In this document: positions 39,700-51,397 of the stretch, piece after piece
How positions within the stretch are numbered: the stretch's first letter is position 1
Layout: the number at the start of each line of letters is the position of its first letter
DNA from: Lactobacillus sp. CBA3605
Lineage (GTDB): Bacteria; Bacillota; Bacilli; Lactobacillales; Lactobacillaceae
Direction: 5' to 3'
NCBI RefSeq assembly: GCF_002970915.1
Contig: NZ_CP027190.1
Span: 1,736,001 to 1,800,000, forward strand
DNA length: 64,000 nt
The notes under the pieces: model-generated
Told to the model about the DNA's origin: nothing
Database searches by the model: none
The model's input: the letters and a program-made list of their open reading frames with translations, nothing else
Translations under genes and position numbers: made by a program

Positions 39700-40320
39700 T
39701 TGGAACTAAAACAATTTGATGGACAGAAAAAGTCCGAATTATCTTTAATCGAGGTTGGTCATGCGATTTTGTCGCAACATGGCGATGCCATGGGCTTTGC
39801 CGACTTAGCTAATGCGGTACAAACTTATTTGGGTAAAAGTGACGAAGAAATTCGGGAGCGTTTATCACAATTTTATACCGATTTAAACATCGATGGTAGT
39901 TTCATTTCGCTCGGTGACAATATGTGGGGCCTGCGTGCATGGTACCCATTTGAATCCATTGACGAAGCGGTTATCCATACCGACGACGATGAGGATGAAG
40001 ATCGGCCTAAGCGTAAAAAGCGGAAGAAGGTTAATGCTTTCTTAGCAGACGCCGGGGACGATGACGACGTGATTGATTACGATGACGACGATCCTGAAGA
40101 CGATGATAACTACGATGATGATGACGATCAGGCCGATGACGATGATGATTCGGCTAGCGCCAGCAAGTATGATGATTTATCAGGTGTCGATGATACCGAT
40201 GATGATGATGCAGCTGACGAAACGTTGCCAGATGGTATTGAAGGGCAATTATCAGAGTTGAACGATGACGATGATGACGACGACTTCGATGATGATGACA
40301 GCGAAACCGAAAACAAGTAG
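39700..40320 (+). CDS. rpoE: RNA polymerase delta subunit
   Basis: The delta subunit binds core RNA polymerase in Firmicutes and aids promoter selectivity and recycling. The N-terminal ~90 residues fold as the HARE-HTH domain (SLIEVGHAILSQHG, RLSQFYTDLNIDGSFISLGDNMWGLRAWYP). The rest is a highly acidic tail dominated by Asp, after a short basic patch (RPKRKKRKK). The start is TTG 39700 (LELKQFDGQKK) with AAAGGA upstream; the GTG at 39679 lies before that site. The tail is encoded by GAT/GAC repeats (about 40040-40310), prone to length change. Confidence 0.95.
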   Translation: MELKQFDGQKKSELSLIEVGHAILSQHGDAMGFADLANAVQTYLGKSDEEIRERLSQFYTDLNIDGSFISLGDNMWGLRAWYPFESIDEAVIHTDDDEDEDRPKRKKRKKVNAFLADAGDDDDVIDYDDDDPEDDDNYDDDDDQADDDDDSASASKYDDLSGVDDTDDDDAADETLPDGIEGQLSELNDDDDDDDFDDDDSETENK

Positions 40321-40340
40321 ACTATTTGCTGGGATTTAAC

Positions 40341-42105
<1,765 letters not shown>

Positions 42106-42118
42106 CGATTGAATAAAT

Positions 42119-42148
42119 GAGTTTGGGGCAACCCAGACTTATTTTTTT
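42119..42148 (+). terminator. Terminator after pyrG
   Basis: AGTTTGGG pairs with CCCAGACT (one G-T pair) around GCAA, followed by a T-rich run. The rest of the gap to murA (42149-42323) is AT-rich, with no ORF. Confidence 0.75.
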
Positions 42149-42323
42149 GGCAAAAAAAGTTAAAATCAGTAATGAAAACGGTTAAATTTATTAAGTTTAA
42201 AATTTTATGCGCAAAAAAGATTACAGTTTCCTGATATTGGTTGTTTTTTTGCATGACATTCTTTATTATGGTTATTGATTGTATGATACAGTGTGACACT
42301 TATTTAGCGAGGAAAGTTATGTT

Positions 42324-43604
42324 ATGAAAAAAATGATTATCCATGGCGGAAAACGACTTTCTGGGGAATTAACGATCGGTGGCGCAAAAAATAGTACCGT
42401 CGCACTGATTCCTGCTGCGATTTTAGCAGACACTCCGGTCCGATTTGATACGGTTCCGCACATCTTAGACGTACACAATTTAAAAATTATTCTGGAATCG
42501 ATGAATGTCCATTCCACTTTTGAAAATGATGTTTTAACGATTGATCCAACGCATATTAATGAATCTGAATTACCAAGTCACGCAATTAAAAGCTTGCGGG
42601 CCTCTTATTATTTTATGGGCGCATTACTCGGGCGATTTAATCGAGCAACCGTCACATTCCCAGGTGGGGATAATATCGGTCCGCGTCCAATTGACCAGCA
42701 CATCAAAGGGTTTAAGGCTCTGGGTGCCAACGTTGTCGAGAAAAATGATTCCGTTTTTATTTCGACGGGTACGGAAGGCTTACATGGTGCCCGTATCTTT
42801 TTAGACGTCGTCTCAGTTGGGGCAACGATTAACATTATCTTGGCCGCCGTCAAAGCACACGGGACGACGACTATTGAGAATGCTGCTAAAGAACCTGAAA
42901 TTATTGATTTAGCTACGTTTTTGAATAACTTAGGGGCCAAAGTTCGCGGTGCCGGTACGGATGTTATCCGGATTGAAGGCGTGGACTCATTACGGTCACG
43001 CGCAACCCACACGATTATTCCCGATCGGATTGAGACTGGGACTTATTTGTCATTAGCTGCTGCTATGGGCGATGGCGTCTTATTAAAGAATGTGATTCCA
43101 GAACACATGGAGTCCTTCACGGCTAAAATGCTCGAAATGGGTGTTGATCTACAGATTAATGAAGATAGTATTTATGTACCTCGTGTTGGGGAATTAAGCC
43201 CAGTGCGGGTTAAGACGATGACCTATCCGGGCTTTGCCACGGATTTACAACAACCGATTACCCCACTTTTGTTGCGGGCTAACGGCAGTAGTGTCGTCAT
43301 TGATACGATTTATCCACAACGGACGCAACACATTGCGCAACTAAGAAAAATGGGCGCTAATATTCACGTTCAAGATAACTTAATTGTGGTGGGCCATTCA
43401 GCTCATCTGCAAGGTGCGCACGTGGAAGCTGGCGAAATCCGTTCGGGTGCGGCCCTAATGATTGCTGGACTAATTGCCAATGGAACAACTGAAATTTCTC
43501 GCGCCGATAACATTTTACGTGGTTATGACCGAGTGGTTGAAAAGTTGCATACGTTAGGTGCAGATGTCGAAATTGCAACTGACGAACAAGTTCCTGAGGG
43601 CTAA
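42324..43604 (+). CDS. murA: UDP-N-acetylglucosamine 1-carboxyvinyltransferase with Asp at the fosfomycin-target position
   Basis: MurA performs the first committed step of peptidoglycan synthesis, transferring enolpyruvate from PEP to UDP-GlcNAc. The 426-residue protein has GGAKNSTVAL (catalytic Lys), the loop FPGGDNIGPRPIDQH and later RTQHIAQLRKMGAN. In most bacteria the loop reads PGGC; here residue 116 is Asp (GAT at 42669-42671). Enzymes with Asp at this place (Mycobacterium, Chlamydia) are active and insensitive to fosfomycin. The position before rho matches the murZ/murAB copy of Bacillus. A second murA may exist elsewhere. Confidence 0.95.
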   Translation: MKKMIIHGGKRLSGELTIGGAKNSTVALIPAAILADTPVRFDTVPHILDVHNLKIILESMNVHSTFENDVLTIDPTHINESELPSHAIKSLRASYYFMGALLGRFNRATVTFPGGDNIGPRPIDQHIKGFKALGANVVEKNDSVFISTGTEGLHGARIFLDVVSVGATINIILAAVKAHGTTTIENAAKEPEIIDLATFLNNLGAKVRGAGTDVIRIEGVDSLRSRATHTIIPDRIETGTYLSLAAAMGDGVLLKNVIPEHMESFTAKMLEMGVDLQINEDSIYVPRVGELSPVRVKTMTYPGFATDLQQPITPLLLRANGSSVVIDTIYPQRTQHIAQLRKMGANIHVQDNLIVVGHSAHLQGAHVEAGEIRSGAALMIAGLIANGTTEISRADNILRGYDRVVEKLHTLGADVEIATDEQVPEG

Positions 43605-43639
43605 AGCCGCTCATCATAAGCTGAGAAAGAGCAGTGATA

Positions 43640-44929
43640 ATGGAAAAGATTCTAACAATGCATGACCTTGAGCAAAAGACCCTCAAGGAAATTTATACTT
43701 ATGCGCGTGACTATAAAATTCAATATTATTCACAGATGAATAAAAAAGAATTGTCATTAGCAGTTTTAAGGGAACAAGATAAGAAGCGCGGCTTTGTCCA
43801 AATGGAGGGTGTCCTCGAAATAATTGGGCAAGAGGGCTACGGCTTTTTGCGTCCAATTAATTATGGCCCTTCCCAAGAAGATATTTACATTTCGCAATCA
43901 CAAATTCATCGTTTTGGGTTGCGCAATGGGGATTATGTCGCTGGTCAAGCCCGGCCACCCAAGCCTAGTGAACGGTATTATGGGCTGATGCGCGTAGGAA
44001 CCGTTAATGGCAAAGATCCGAATGAGGCGAAACAGCGGCCCCATTTTCCAGCGCTAACGCCGCTATATCCAGAACGCCAGATTAAGCTGAGTACCAATAA
44101 GCAAACGTTATCAACTCGGTTGATTGATACATTTGTGCCGATTGGCTTCGGACAACGAGGCTTAATTGTTGCGCCACCTAAGGCCGGTAAAACAACCTTG
44201 CTCAAAAATATTGCCAATGGGATTATGACGAATTATCCCCAGGCAAAATTAATTATGTTATTAATTGATGAACGGCCAGAAGAAGTTACTGATTTGGAAC
44301 GCTCGATTAAAGGTGAAGTTGTGAGCTCGACTTTCGATCAGCAACCGCAAAACCATGTCCGCGTAGCGGAACTGGTCTTGGAGCGTGCGCGTCGCTTAGT
44401 GGAAGATAAACAAGATGTGGTTATCTTGTTAGATTCAATCACGCGGTTGACGCGTGCATATAATTTAACGATGCCTTCTAGTGGGCGTACATTATCCGGT
44501 GGTTTAGACCCGACGGCTTTCTATAAGCCTAAGCGGTTCTTCGGTTCAGCCCGAAATATTGAAGAGGGCGGTAGTCTGACAATCTTAGGGACGGCGTTAG
44601 TCGAAACGGGTAGTCGGATGGATGATATGATTTATGAGGAATTTAAGGGAACTGGTAACTCGGAGTTACAGCTTTCCCGGGAATTGGCCGAACGACGGGT
44701 CTTCCCTGCACTGGATTTGAAACAATCCAGTACGCGAAAAGAAGAACTCTTGTTACGGCAGGCTAATTTAGAGCCAGTCTGGCAATTACGGCGGTCAATG
44801 ACGGGGAATGCGTTAGAATATACGGAACAGATTCTCCAATTCTTAAAGCATACCGAGACGAATACGGCTTTCTTACATGATTTAGGCAGTCTTAAATTTA
44901 ATCCAGCTAGTCGGCGGTCACATAGATAA
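43640..44929 (+). CDS. rho: Transcription termination factor Rho
   Basis: Rho is a hexameric RNA-dependent ATPase that ends transcription. The ~430-residue protein has an N-terminal helical domain, the cold-shock-like RNA-binding domain ([19 protein letters not shown]), the P-loop [13 protein letters not shown], Walker [12 protein letters not shown] and the Q-loop region [24 protein letters not shown] 43640 is preferred to GTG 43634. It follows murA by 35 bases and precedes rpmE2. Confidence 0.96.
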   Translation: MEKILTMHDLEQKTLKEIYTYARDYKIQYYSQMNKKELSLAVLREQDKKRGFVQMEGVLEIIGQEGYGFLRPINYGPSQEDIYISQSQIHRFGLRNGDYVAGQARPPKPSERYYGLMRVGTVNGKDPNEAKQRPHFPALTPLYPERQIKLSTNKQTLSTRLIDTFVPIGFGQRGLIVAPPKAGKTTLLKNIANGIMTNYPQAKLIMLLIDERPEEVTDLERSIKGEVVSSTFDQQPQNHVRVAELVLERARRLVEDKQDVVILLDSITRLTRAYNLTMPSSGRTLSGGLDPTAFYKPKRFFGSARNIEEGGSLTILGTALVETGSRMDDMIYEEFKGTGNSELQLSRELAERRVFPALDLKQSSTRKEELLLRQANLEPVWQLRRSMTGNALEYTEQILQFLKHTETNTAFLHDLGSLKFNPASRRSHR

Positions 44930-44932
44930 CCG

Positions 44933-44961
44933 TTGCGTGTCGCGCGGATTCATGATAAAAT
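44933..44961 (+). promoter_or_regulatory. Promoter of rpmE2
   Basis: TTGCGT (44933-44938) and TAAAAT (44956-44961) are separated by 17 bases, giving rpmE2 its own transcript with a leader of about 65 bases. Confidence 0.6.
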
Positions 44962-45031
44962 ATTTAGCGTTGATTAAAACTATGATAATCTCTGTCTCAG
45001 CAAATGATTCAGGGCAAAGGAGCGTAATATT

Positions 45032-45277
45032 ATGCAAAAAGGAATTCATCCAGATTACCACCAAGTGGTTTTCCAAGATTCAACAACTGGCTTTAAGTTT
45101 ATCTCTGGTTCAACAGCAACGTCTGACGAAACTGTTGAATGGGAAGATGGTAACACTTACCCATTAATCCGGGTTGAAGTTACTTCGGACTCACATCCTT
45201 TCTACACTGGTAAGCAAAAGTTTACCAAGGTCGATGGTGCGGTCGATCGTTTCAACAAGAAATATGGTCTCAAATAA
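45032..45277 (+). CDS. rpmE2: 50S ribosomal protein L31 type B
   Basis: The 81-residue L31 begins [16 protein letters not shown] and has no cysteines, so it is the zinc-free type B form, with the inserted segment typical of that class. L31 bridges the subunits on the 50S. ATG 45032 follows AAAGGAG at 45016-45022. The gene lies after rho, as in many Firmicutes. No Zur-type box was found before it, unlike some zinc-controlled type B genes. Confidence 0.95.
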   Translation: MQKGIHPDYHQVVFQDSTTGFKFISGSTATSDETVEWEDGNTYPLIRVEVTSDSHPFYTGKQKFTKVDGAVDRFNKKYGLK

Positions 45278-45293
45278 GCGTTTATTTAATGAA

Positions 45294-45325
45294 AAGCCAG
45301 CCGAATTATCGGTTGGCTTTTTTTG
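45294..45325 (+). terminator. Terminator after rpmE2
   Basis: AAGCCAGCCGA (45294-45304) pairs with TCGGTTGGCTT (45309-45319) with one G-T pair, followed by Ts. Confidence 0.9.
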
Positions 45326-45344
45326 TACTGTTTAGACGTATATC

Positions 45345-45371
45345 AAAAACGCCGTCCTAATTGGACGGCGC
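45345..45371 (-). terminator. Minus-strand terminator after the baeRF-like gene
   Basis: CGCCGTCC (45350-45357) and GGACGGCG (45363-45370) form a perfect stem; on the minus strand it is followed by five Ts. Confidence 0.8.
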
Positions 45372-45389
45372 TGACTTAGTATTTTAGAA

Positions 45390-46529
45390 TTAGTAACGTA
45401 ATAACGCTAAGGCGGCAGTTTCAACTGGCATCCGATCGGCCGGGATAATTCGAATCTGGCCTTGCTTACTCATGACCACATCGACTAAATCGTCGATTAA
45501 GTTATCTGGCATGGTCAACTCGGTGGTTTGGACTTGGCCGCTAGCGGTAATCGTTCCGCTAACTTGAGCATCGGCAGCGACGATTAAGGTATCAATCCGA
45601 CCAGCCAAGGCGGGTTGAATCATGTCAAATGGATCATCCAAAGCTAATTGTCGCGATTTGGCATTATCATAACGGGTTAAGAGAATGTCCGTTAATTCAG
45701 TATGCCATTTCTTCTGAATCGGAGCGGTTGCCGCTTGGATTTCCGTTAAGGATAGGTCATTTGGCGACGTCTCGATTAATAAGTGTTGCGACAAGTATGG
45801 ATTTTTACTGAGCTTCCGGAAGGCGGCTTGATTGTTCCCTAAACTCATTAAGATTAATGGGCGTTGTGACGCTTGTGAGTAGTGGGTTAAACAATACTGG
45901 TCGACCTGTAAGAAGTAGTTGCGTTGGTCAATTTCACGTTCTTCAGCCTTGGCATTATGGCCGTGGTAGTTTAAACCGTGAGCCGGGCTTGAGTTAAAGT
46001 TTAAGTCACCACCACGTTTTTCAGACCCTAATGCTTTTTTCAGCGTGGTAGGAGCGTCATCTGGTAACGGTACTGCCATCAACTGACCTTGGCGTTGTTG
46101 ATAAAGCGCCATTGTAGTTTCACTTAGGGCTAGTAGGTCAAAATCAAATTCATTTTGCCGGTCCGCTAAGATTGGTCGAATCGCCGGCATACTATTGACG
46201 ATGACCTGATTATCAGTGGGTGTTTGTAAATCGAAAATTAATAGTTGTTGGGCGTTAGCAATCAAGCCAGTTTGTGGGCCAGTATGCTTTAACCAGAAAC
46301 TATTGTCATTAGCTAATTGATCGAATTGGACTTGGAACGGTCGAAAACTCGTTTTAGGAAAGCGTTGTGCTAATTGTTCCTGAGCGTCACTCACGAGTTG
46401 TTTAAATTGTAAACGGCGTCGGTTCAAATCATTTAAAACGGCTTCTGTGTTCAGATAGATGGCGATGAATGGTCCAGCATCGCGTTGTTGCATTAATTGG
46501 TTAAGATCATTTTTTACCATGATATCCAT
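45390..46529 (-). CDS. baeRF-like protein (eRF1-fold, unknown function)
   Basis: The 379-residue cytosolic protein resembles bacterial archaeo-eukaryotic release factor-like (baeRF) proteins: an N-terminal strand-helix part (FIAIYLNTEAVLND), a central KRGGDLNFNSSPAHGLNYHGH and AKAEEREIDQRNYFLQVDQY segment, and a C-terminal part with GRIDTLIVAADAQVSG. Such proteins are proposed to act at the ribosome, but no activity is established for this group. ATG 46529 is used; ATG 46520 is an alternative. It stands alone on the minus strand with its own terminator. Confidence 0.7.
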   Translation of the reverse strand: MDIMVKNDLNQLMQQRDAGPFIAIYLNTEAVLNDLNRRRLQFKQLVSDAQEQLAQRFPKTSFRPFQVQFDQLANDNSFWLKHTGPQTGLIANAQQLLIFDLQTPTDNQVIVNSMPAIRPILADRQNEFDFDLLALSETTMALYQQRQGQLMAVPLPDDAPTTLKKALGSEKRGGDLNFNSSPAHGLNYHGHNAKAEEREIDQRNYFLQVDQYCLTHYSQASQRPLILMSLGNNQAAFRKLSKNPYLSQHLLIETSPNDLSLTEIQAATAPIQKKWHTELTDILLTRYDNAKSRQLALDDPFDMIQPALAGRIDTLIVAADAQVSGTITASGQVQTTELTMPDNLIDDLVDVVMSKQGQIRIIPADRMPVETAALALLRY

Positions 46530-46726
46530 AGGTCCAACCTACTTTCTTTTAGTTGATGTTAATAGCATAACAGACCAAGTATCGATTATGCAAATATTAT
46601 GAACTGGATAAGCAATAATTAATTGGTGAAAAACATTTGAGAACGAGACTTTCTTATTAGCGCTAATTAAGGTATATTTACGTTGAACCGTGATGATAAT
46701 GGTTAAGTATTGGGGGAGGTCTGGCG

Positions 46727-47431
46727 ATGCAGCCAAAGAAAAAAACAGGCTTAAAGTGGTTAGGACGAGGCATTTTCGTGATTTTGATTGCCTTATCATT
46801 AGCTTTGATTTTTAATGAACAGATCAAGGATCAAATGGTCAGCTCATATGCACCAAAGATTACTGCTAAATCTGTCAAAAAGAATACCAAAAAAAAGGGT
46901 GATTTTGATTTTACTAAAGTGAAGTCACTCGATTTTCAAACGGTGGCTAAGGCCCGCTTGAGTAAGTCCGCAGTCAATGTGGTGGGTTCGATTGCGATTC
47001 CGTCGATTGACTTATACTTACCGATTGGTAAAGGTGTCAGTAATGCGACACTTGCACTTTCAGCAGGTACGTTGAAAGCTAATCAGACCATGGGGGCTGG
47101 TAACTATGCGTTAGCGGGTCATCATATGATTAAGCACGGCGCATTGTTCAGCCCACTCTACTATAAGAGTCAAGTTGGCCAAATGATTTATTTAACGGAT
47201 GCACAACATATTTATGCTTATAAGACGACACAACGTCGATTTATTGCTGCGACGGACGTAGCGGTGATTAATGATGTCCCTGGTCAATCACTGATTACAT
47301 TGATTACGTGTGATAAAACGGGTGCGGGACGATTGATGATTCGGGGCCAATATGTCCAAAAATGGGCCTTTACCCAAGCGCCCGCAGCTGTACAAAAGTC
47401 ATTTGAGAGTCATTTCAATAACAAATATTAA
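46727..47431 (+). CDS. srtA: Class A sortase
   Basis: Sortase A joins LPxTG surface proteins to the cell wall. The 234-residue protein has an N-terminal membrane anchor (about residues 13-29). Its catalytic triad is His in ALAGHHMIKHG (132/133), Cys195 in TLITCDKTGAG and a conserved Arg just after it (RLMIRG). ATG 46727 follows GGGGGAGGT. No LPxTG substrate gene is near, as is usual for the housekeeping sortase. Confidence 0.94.
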   Translation: MQPKKKTGLKWLGRGIFVILIALSLALIFNEQIKDQMVSSYAPKITAKSVKKNTKKKGDFDFTKVKSLDFQTVAKARLSKSAVNVVGSIAIPSIDLYLPIGKGVSNATLALSAGTLKANQTMGAGNYALAGHHMIKHGALFSPLYYKSQVGQMIYLTDAQHIYAYKTTQRRFIAATDVAVINDVPGQSLITLITCDKTGAGRLMIRGQYVQKWAFTQAPAAVQKSFESHFNNKY

Positions 47432-47513
47432 ATTTTGAGCCGCTAAGTGTTGTTAGGCGTTAATTCACGGTACAATAGGACTAGTATCAGATTTTATGAG
47501 GAGGTTACACTTG

Positions 47514-48074
47514 ATGGTTGGATTAATTATTATTGCAGTCGTGTTAGTCTTGGTGGCAATCTATGCAATTATCTATAACGGCATTGTTAAAGCCCGGATG
47601 TATACCCAAGAAGCTTGGAGTCAAATCGACGTTCAGCTAAAACGTCGGAGTGATTTAATTCCGAACTTAGTGAGTACCGTTAAAGGGTATGCGAAGCACG
47701 AAAAAAGTACTTTGGAACAAGTTGTCGCGTTACGAAATCAATTAACCCAGGTTCCTAGTGGTGATCATCAGCAATCCATGGCGGTTTCTGATCAATTAAC
47801 GGGGTCATTGAAAAGTATCTTTGCTCTCGCTGAGAACTATCCTGATTTGAAAGCAAACCAGGAATTCAGCAAGTTAATGGAAGAATTAACGAATTCAGAA
47901 AATAAAATTGCCTATTCACGGCAGTTATTTAACTCAAGTGCGGCTAGTTACAACATGAAATTGCAACAATTCCCATCTAATTTAGTGGCTGGGGTGCATC
48001 ATTTCCAACCAACTGAATTCTTAACGGTACCAGAAGCTGAAAAAGCTGCACCAACCGTTTCATTTGATGATTAG
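47514..48074 (+). CDS. lemA: LemA family protein
   Basis: The 186-residue protein has an N-terminal membrane helix ([23 protein letters not shown]) and the LemA coiled-coil motif with [28 protein letters not shown] and [19 protein letters not shown]. The LemA function is unclear; the gene is often paired with htpX, as here (11 bases apart). ATG 47514 is chosen after GAGGAGG; TTG 47511 is possible, and ATG 47496 overlaps the ribosome-binding site. Confidence 0.93.
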   Translation: MVGLIIIAVVLVLVAIYAIIYNGIVKARMYTQEAWSQIDVQLKRRSDLIPNLVSTVKGYAKHEKSTLEQVVALRNQLTQVPSGDHQQSMAVSDQLTGSLKSIFALAENYPDLKANQEFSKLMEELTNSENKIAYSRQLFNSSAASYNMKLQQFPSNLVAGVHHFQPTEFLTVPEAEKAAPTVSFDD

Positions 48075-48085
48075 AGGTTACGCCC

Positions 48086-48988
48086 ATGTTATTTGAGCAA
48101 ATTGCCCGCAATAAGCGGCACACGGTTTACGTGATGGCCGCTTTTGTCGTGTTAGTGGCTGTAATTGGTGCGGCGGTGGGCTATGTGTTTTTTGATAGTG
48201 CCGTGGCTGGACTCGTGATGGCCCTGATTGTGGCGTTAGTTTATATTGGTATTATGGTTGGTCAGTCGACCAATGTGGTCATGAATATGAATCATGCGCG
48301 TGAAATTCAGCAAGTTGACGAGGCACCTGAGCTTTGGCATATGGTTGAAGATATGGCGCTAGTCGCGAAAGTGCCAATGCCGCGTGTCTTCATTATTGAG
48401 GATGCCAGTCCGAATGCGTTTGCGACTGGTAATAATCCGGAACATGCTGCCGTGGCAGTCACTACTGGTATTCAAGCCAGCTTGAACCGAGAAGAATTAG
48501 AAGGCGTTATCGGGCATGAAATGACGCATGTACGAAATTATGATATTCGGCTACAAACAATTGCGTTAGCTTTGACAGCAGCAATCAGCTTACTCGTTAA
48601 TTGGGGATTAAATTCCTTTTGGTGGGGTGGTGGTCGACGTCGACGTGATGACGATCGTGACGGTAGCAATGGGTTACAAGTGATTTTGATGGTGGTTGCG
48701 GTGATTGTCATTATCTTGGCACCAATTGCAGCTAGTTTAGTGCAGTTGGCGTTATCACGTAACCGTGAGTATTTAGCGGATGCTGGGAGCGTTGAGTTGA
48801 CCCGTAATCCACAAGGGTTGATTGAGGCACTAACGAAGATTGATGATAGCCAGCCAATGCAAAAAGCGGACCCGAGCAGTGCGGCATTATATATTTCGGA
48901 TCCCTTTAAAGCCAAGCGTTCTTGGACCCATTTATTTGATACGCATCCGCCCATGGCTGATCGTATTGAACGATTAAAGCAGATGTGA
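48086..48988 (+). CDS. htpX: Membrane zinc metalloprotease HtpX
   Basis: HtpX degrades damaged membrane proteins. The 300-residue protein has two N-terminal membrane helices, the HEMTH zinc motif at residues 144-148, two further hydrophobic segments and the third-ligand region [17 protein letters not shown] short basic/acidic loop ([13 protein letters not shown]) lies between helices. It is co-directional with lemA and probably co-transcribed with it. Confidence 0.95.
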   Translation: MLFEQIARNKRHTVYVMAAFVVLVAVIGAAVGYVFFDSAVAGLVMALIVALVYIGIMVGQSTNVVMNMNHAREIQQVDEAPELWHMVEDMALVAKVPMPRVFIIEDASPNAFATGNNPEHAAVAVTTGIQASLNREELEGVIGHEMTHVRNYDIRLQTIALALTAAISLLVNWGLNSFWWGGGRRRRDDDRDGSNGLQVILMVVAVIVIILAPIAASLVQLALSRNREYLADAGSVELTRNPQGLIEALTKIDDSQPMQKADPSSAALYISDPFKAKRSWTHLFDTHPPMADRIERLKQM

Positions 48989-49014
48989 ATCATCCCAAAT
49001 AGACAGTTGAAAGA

Positions 49015-49803
49015 GTGAGTCGGTTGCAACGCAGATATATTTACGCGAATTTAGAAAAGCTTGATAATTTAGTATTCGCTTATGGTATTGACCAAAGTGA
49101 TTTTGTGCATGGCATTAAACGGTTGCCCGCTAACTTAGTTTCACTGGTCGGGGTAGACGATGAAGAGCATGCCGTTAATGCGCATACTGGTTTAAACGTG
49201 ATTAATGATGAAAATGAGATTCGCCGTTATTTATTGCAGAGCCATTCGACCGTGGTTAAATGGATGGATTACGATGAAATCGGTGATTTAGATTTTTTGA
49301 CGGCCACGGAAATTGCTGAATTACTTTATCTGGGCCATATGAATCGGCCGATTCGCTCGCCATTCAATTACAAGTTGCGCAATCATTACGTTTTCTTGGA
49401 GCAACGTAATGGTGGGATTAAACTATACTTCTATTATATTTCGGCTTTTAGTCACGTTCTGAGTGCGTCGATTGTCCGCCATACTTTAGCGGCATATCGT
49501 GGTCGGCGGATGTTTATGCGGAGCTTACAAGTGCCGCGGGTCCCAGAAGCCATTTTAAAACAATTAGTCCGGTTGATGCCAGATGGTCTCTTTATCTATT
49601 TTGACCAATCCATGGTCCGGCAACGGCAATTACTAGTGCCTGTGCATACCAAATTGGCGAATGATGATATCGAGGTGTTTGATCCCGCAAGAAGTGAAGA
49701 ATCAAGGCGGACCCATAACGTGGCGACGTTGCGATTTAATTTAAATTCTGGTGAATGGGGTCTTCAGATTCATGATAAAACGGCTTTTGAAGATCATTTA
49801 TAA
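49015..49803 (+). CDS. Conserved-type cytosolic protein of unknown function
   Basis: A 262-residue protein that I do not recognise. It has no signal peptide or membrane helix. Its centre is rich in aromatic residues (LEQRNGGIKLYFYYISAFSH) and its second half has RLMPDGLFIYFDQS and a C-terminal strand pair (VATLRFNLNSGEWGLQIHDK). It starts at GTG 49015 or TTG 49024 (the latter has AAAGAGTGAG closer). It follows htpX after 26 bases and has its own terminator, so co-transcription with lemA-htpX is likely. Confidence 0.75.
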   Translation: MSRLQRRYIYANLEKLDNLVFAYGIDQSDFVHGIKRLPANLVSLVGVDDEEHAVNAHTGLNVINDENEIRRYLLQSHSTVVKWMDYDEIGDLDFLTATEIAELLYLGHMNRPIRSPFNYKLRNHYVFLEQRNGGIKLYFYYISAFSHVLSASIVRHTLAAYRGRRMFMRSLQVPRVPEAILKQLVRLMPDGLFIYFDQSMVRQRQLLVPVHTKLANDDIEVFDPARSEESRRTHNVATLRFNLNSGEWGLQIHDKTAFEDHL

Positions 49804-49819
49804 AGTGAGTTAATGGAAT

Positions 49820-49863
49820 GGGGTAACCGCGTCGTCTGAGAAAGACTGCTGGTTACCCCTTTT
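49820..49863 (+). terminator. Terminator after the unknown gene
   Basis: GGGGTAACC (49820-49828) pairs perfectly with GGTTACCCC (49851-49859), followed by TTTT. Confidence 0.8.
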
Positions 49864-50020
49864 GTTTATGAGCGTTCATAGAGTCCGGCCTAGCAAAGTG
49901 GTATAATTTTTATGCGAGTAGCCAAAATTAAACTGGCAAGACGAGATAGTGGCACAATTAGTCAGAAGAACGGTTTTCTATCACTATTATAGGAAAACCA
50001 TGAATGGAGCGTTTATTTTT

Positions 50021-51397
50021 ATGAAGATGCAAGTGACTGAAATTGCGAAGGCCGTGCAAGCCGAAAATATGACTCAAGCCTGGCCAAATGTGAGTGTAAC
50101 AGGTGTTGCTTTCGATAGCCGTCAGCTAAAAGCGGGTGACTTATTTATCCCGTTAATCGGGGCTAATGATGGCCACCAATTCATTCAAAGTGCCATCGAT
50201 CATGGCGCCGTGGCAACTTTATGGGCCAGTGATCATGCGACCAGTGCACCAACCGAGCTACCGGTGATTTTAGTGGCTGACACGTTGGTTGCCTTGCAAC
50301 AATTAGGTCAGTATTATTTAAAAAAAATCAATCCCAAAGTAGTCGCAGTAACGGGTAGTAATGGCAAAACGACCACTAAGGATATGATTGCCAACGTTTT
50401 GAGCACGCAATATAACGTGACTAAGACCCATGCCAACTTTAACAATCAAATTGGGGTGCCGATTACGTTATTGAGTATGGAACCCAATACGGAAGTGGTC
50501 GTTGTTGAAATGGGCATGGATCATTTTGGTGAATTGGACTTTCTAAGTCGGTTAGTTCAGCCAGATGTGGCCGTTATTACGATGATTGGAGAAGCGCACA
50601 TTGAATTCTTTGGCACGCGCGATAAGATTGCCGATGCGAAGATGGAAATCGTGCACGGCTTAAAGGCGGATGGTGCCTTCATTTATAATGGTGATGAACC
50701 ATTATTGACTGCCCGCGCTGCGACCGTTGAGCAACGGCAGCGAACCTTTGGATTGGCAGCTACGAACACGTTAGTAGGGAGTGCGGTTCAAACGAGCCGA
50801 GCAACGACGCAGTTCAAAGCGAGCCTTTGGCCAACCGAAACGTATACGATTCCGATGATGGGCGCTTATAATGTTAATAATGCCTTGGCGGCTTTACTAG
50901 TTGCAGATACGTTCCATATTCGGCCAGCGGCGGCGCAAAAAGCGTTAGCGAGTTTTGTGCCAACTGAAAACCGGACTGAATGGTTAACGGGTCAGCAAGG
51001 CGAAGCTATCTTAAGCGATGTTTATAATTCTAATCCTACTGCTGCCAAGCGTGTTTTGGCTGCCTTTTCCGCCATTCCAACTAAGGGACAACGGATCGTG
51101 GTTTTAGGGGATATGTTGGAACTAGGTAGTCAGGCCGATGCGTTACATGCCAGCCTAGCCAGTGAACTTGATCCGACGATGATTCAGAGTGTCTATCTTA
51201 ACGGACAACATATGCAAGTCTTGGCACAGGACCTAACGGCAAAGTACCCGGCAGCGGCGATTCACTATTATCCGACGGCAGAACAGCCCCAACTGATTGC
51301 AGATTTAAAGCAAGTTGTCACGGCTGATGATGAAGTGTTACTTAAGGGGAGCCATGGCATTCACTTGGAGAATGTCCTAGCGGCCCTCGAAGCTTAG
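50021..51397 (+). CDS. murF: UDP-MurNAc-tripeptide-D-alanyl-D-alanine ligase
   Basis: MurF adds D-Ala-D-Ala (or D-Ala-D-Lac in vancomycin-resistant lactobacilli) to the UDP-MurNAc tripeptide. The 458-residue protein has the Mur ligase N-domain (GVAFDSRQLKAGDLFIPL), the ATP loop VVAVTGSNGKTTTKDM, NNQIGVP and the C-terminal domain (SDVYNSNPTA). ATG 50021 gives the family-typical start; ATG 50000, with AGGA upstream, is a possible longer form. It is followed by the DEAD-box gene. Confidence 0.95.
   Translation: MKMQVTEIAKAVQAENMTQAWPNVSVTGVAFDSRQLKAGDLFIPLIGANDGHQFIQSAIDHGAVATLWASDHATSAPTELPVILVADTLVALQQLGQYYLKKINPKVVAVTGSNGKTTTKDMIANVLSTQYNVTKTHANFNNQIGVPITLLSMEPNTEVVVVEMGMDHFGELDFLSRLVQPDVAVITMIGEAHIEFFGTRDKIADAKMEIVHGLKADGAFIYNGDEPLLTARAATVEQRQRTFGLAATNTLVGSAVQTSRATTQFKASLWPTETYTIPMMGAYNVNNALAALLVADTFHIRPAAAQKALASFVPTENRTEWLTGQQGEAILSDVYNSNPTAAKRVLAAFSAIPTKGQRIVVLGDMLELGSQADALHASLASELDPTMIQSVYLNGQHMQVLAQDLTAKYPAAAIHYYPTAEQPQLIADLKQVVTADDEVLLKGSHGIHLENVLAALEA

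Noticed and set aside
40128..40316. Serine-rich minus-strand ORF
   Set aside because: It is the reverse reading of the Asp-codon repeat of rpoE.
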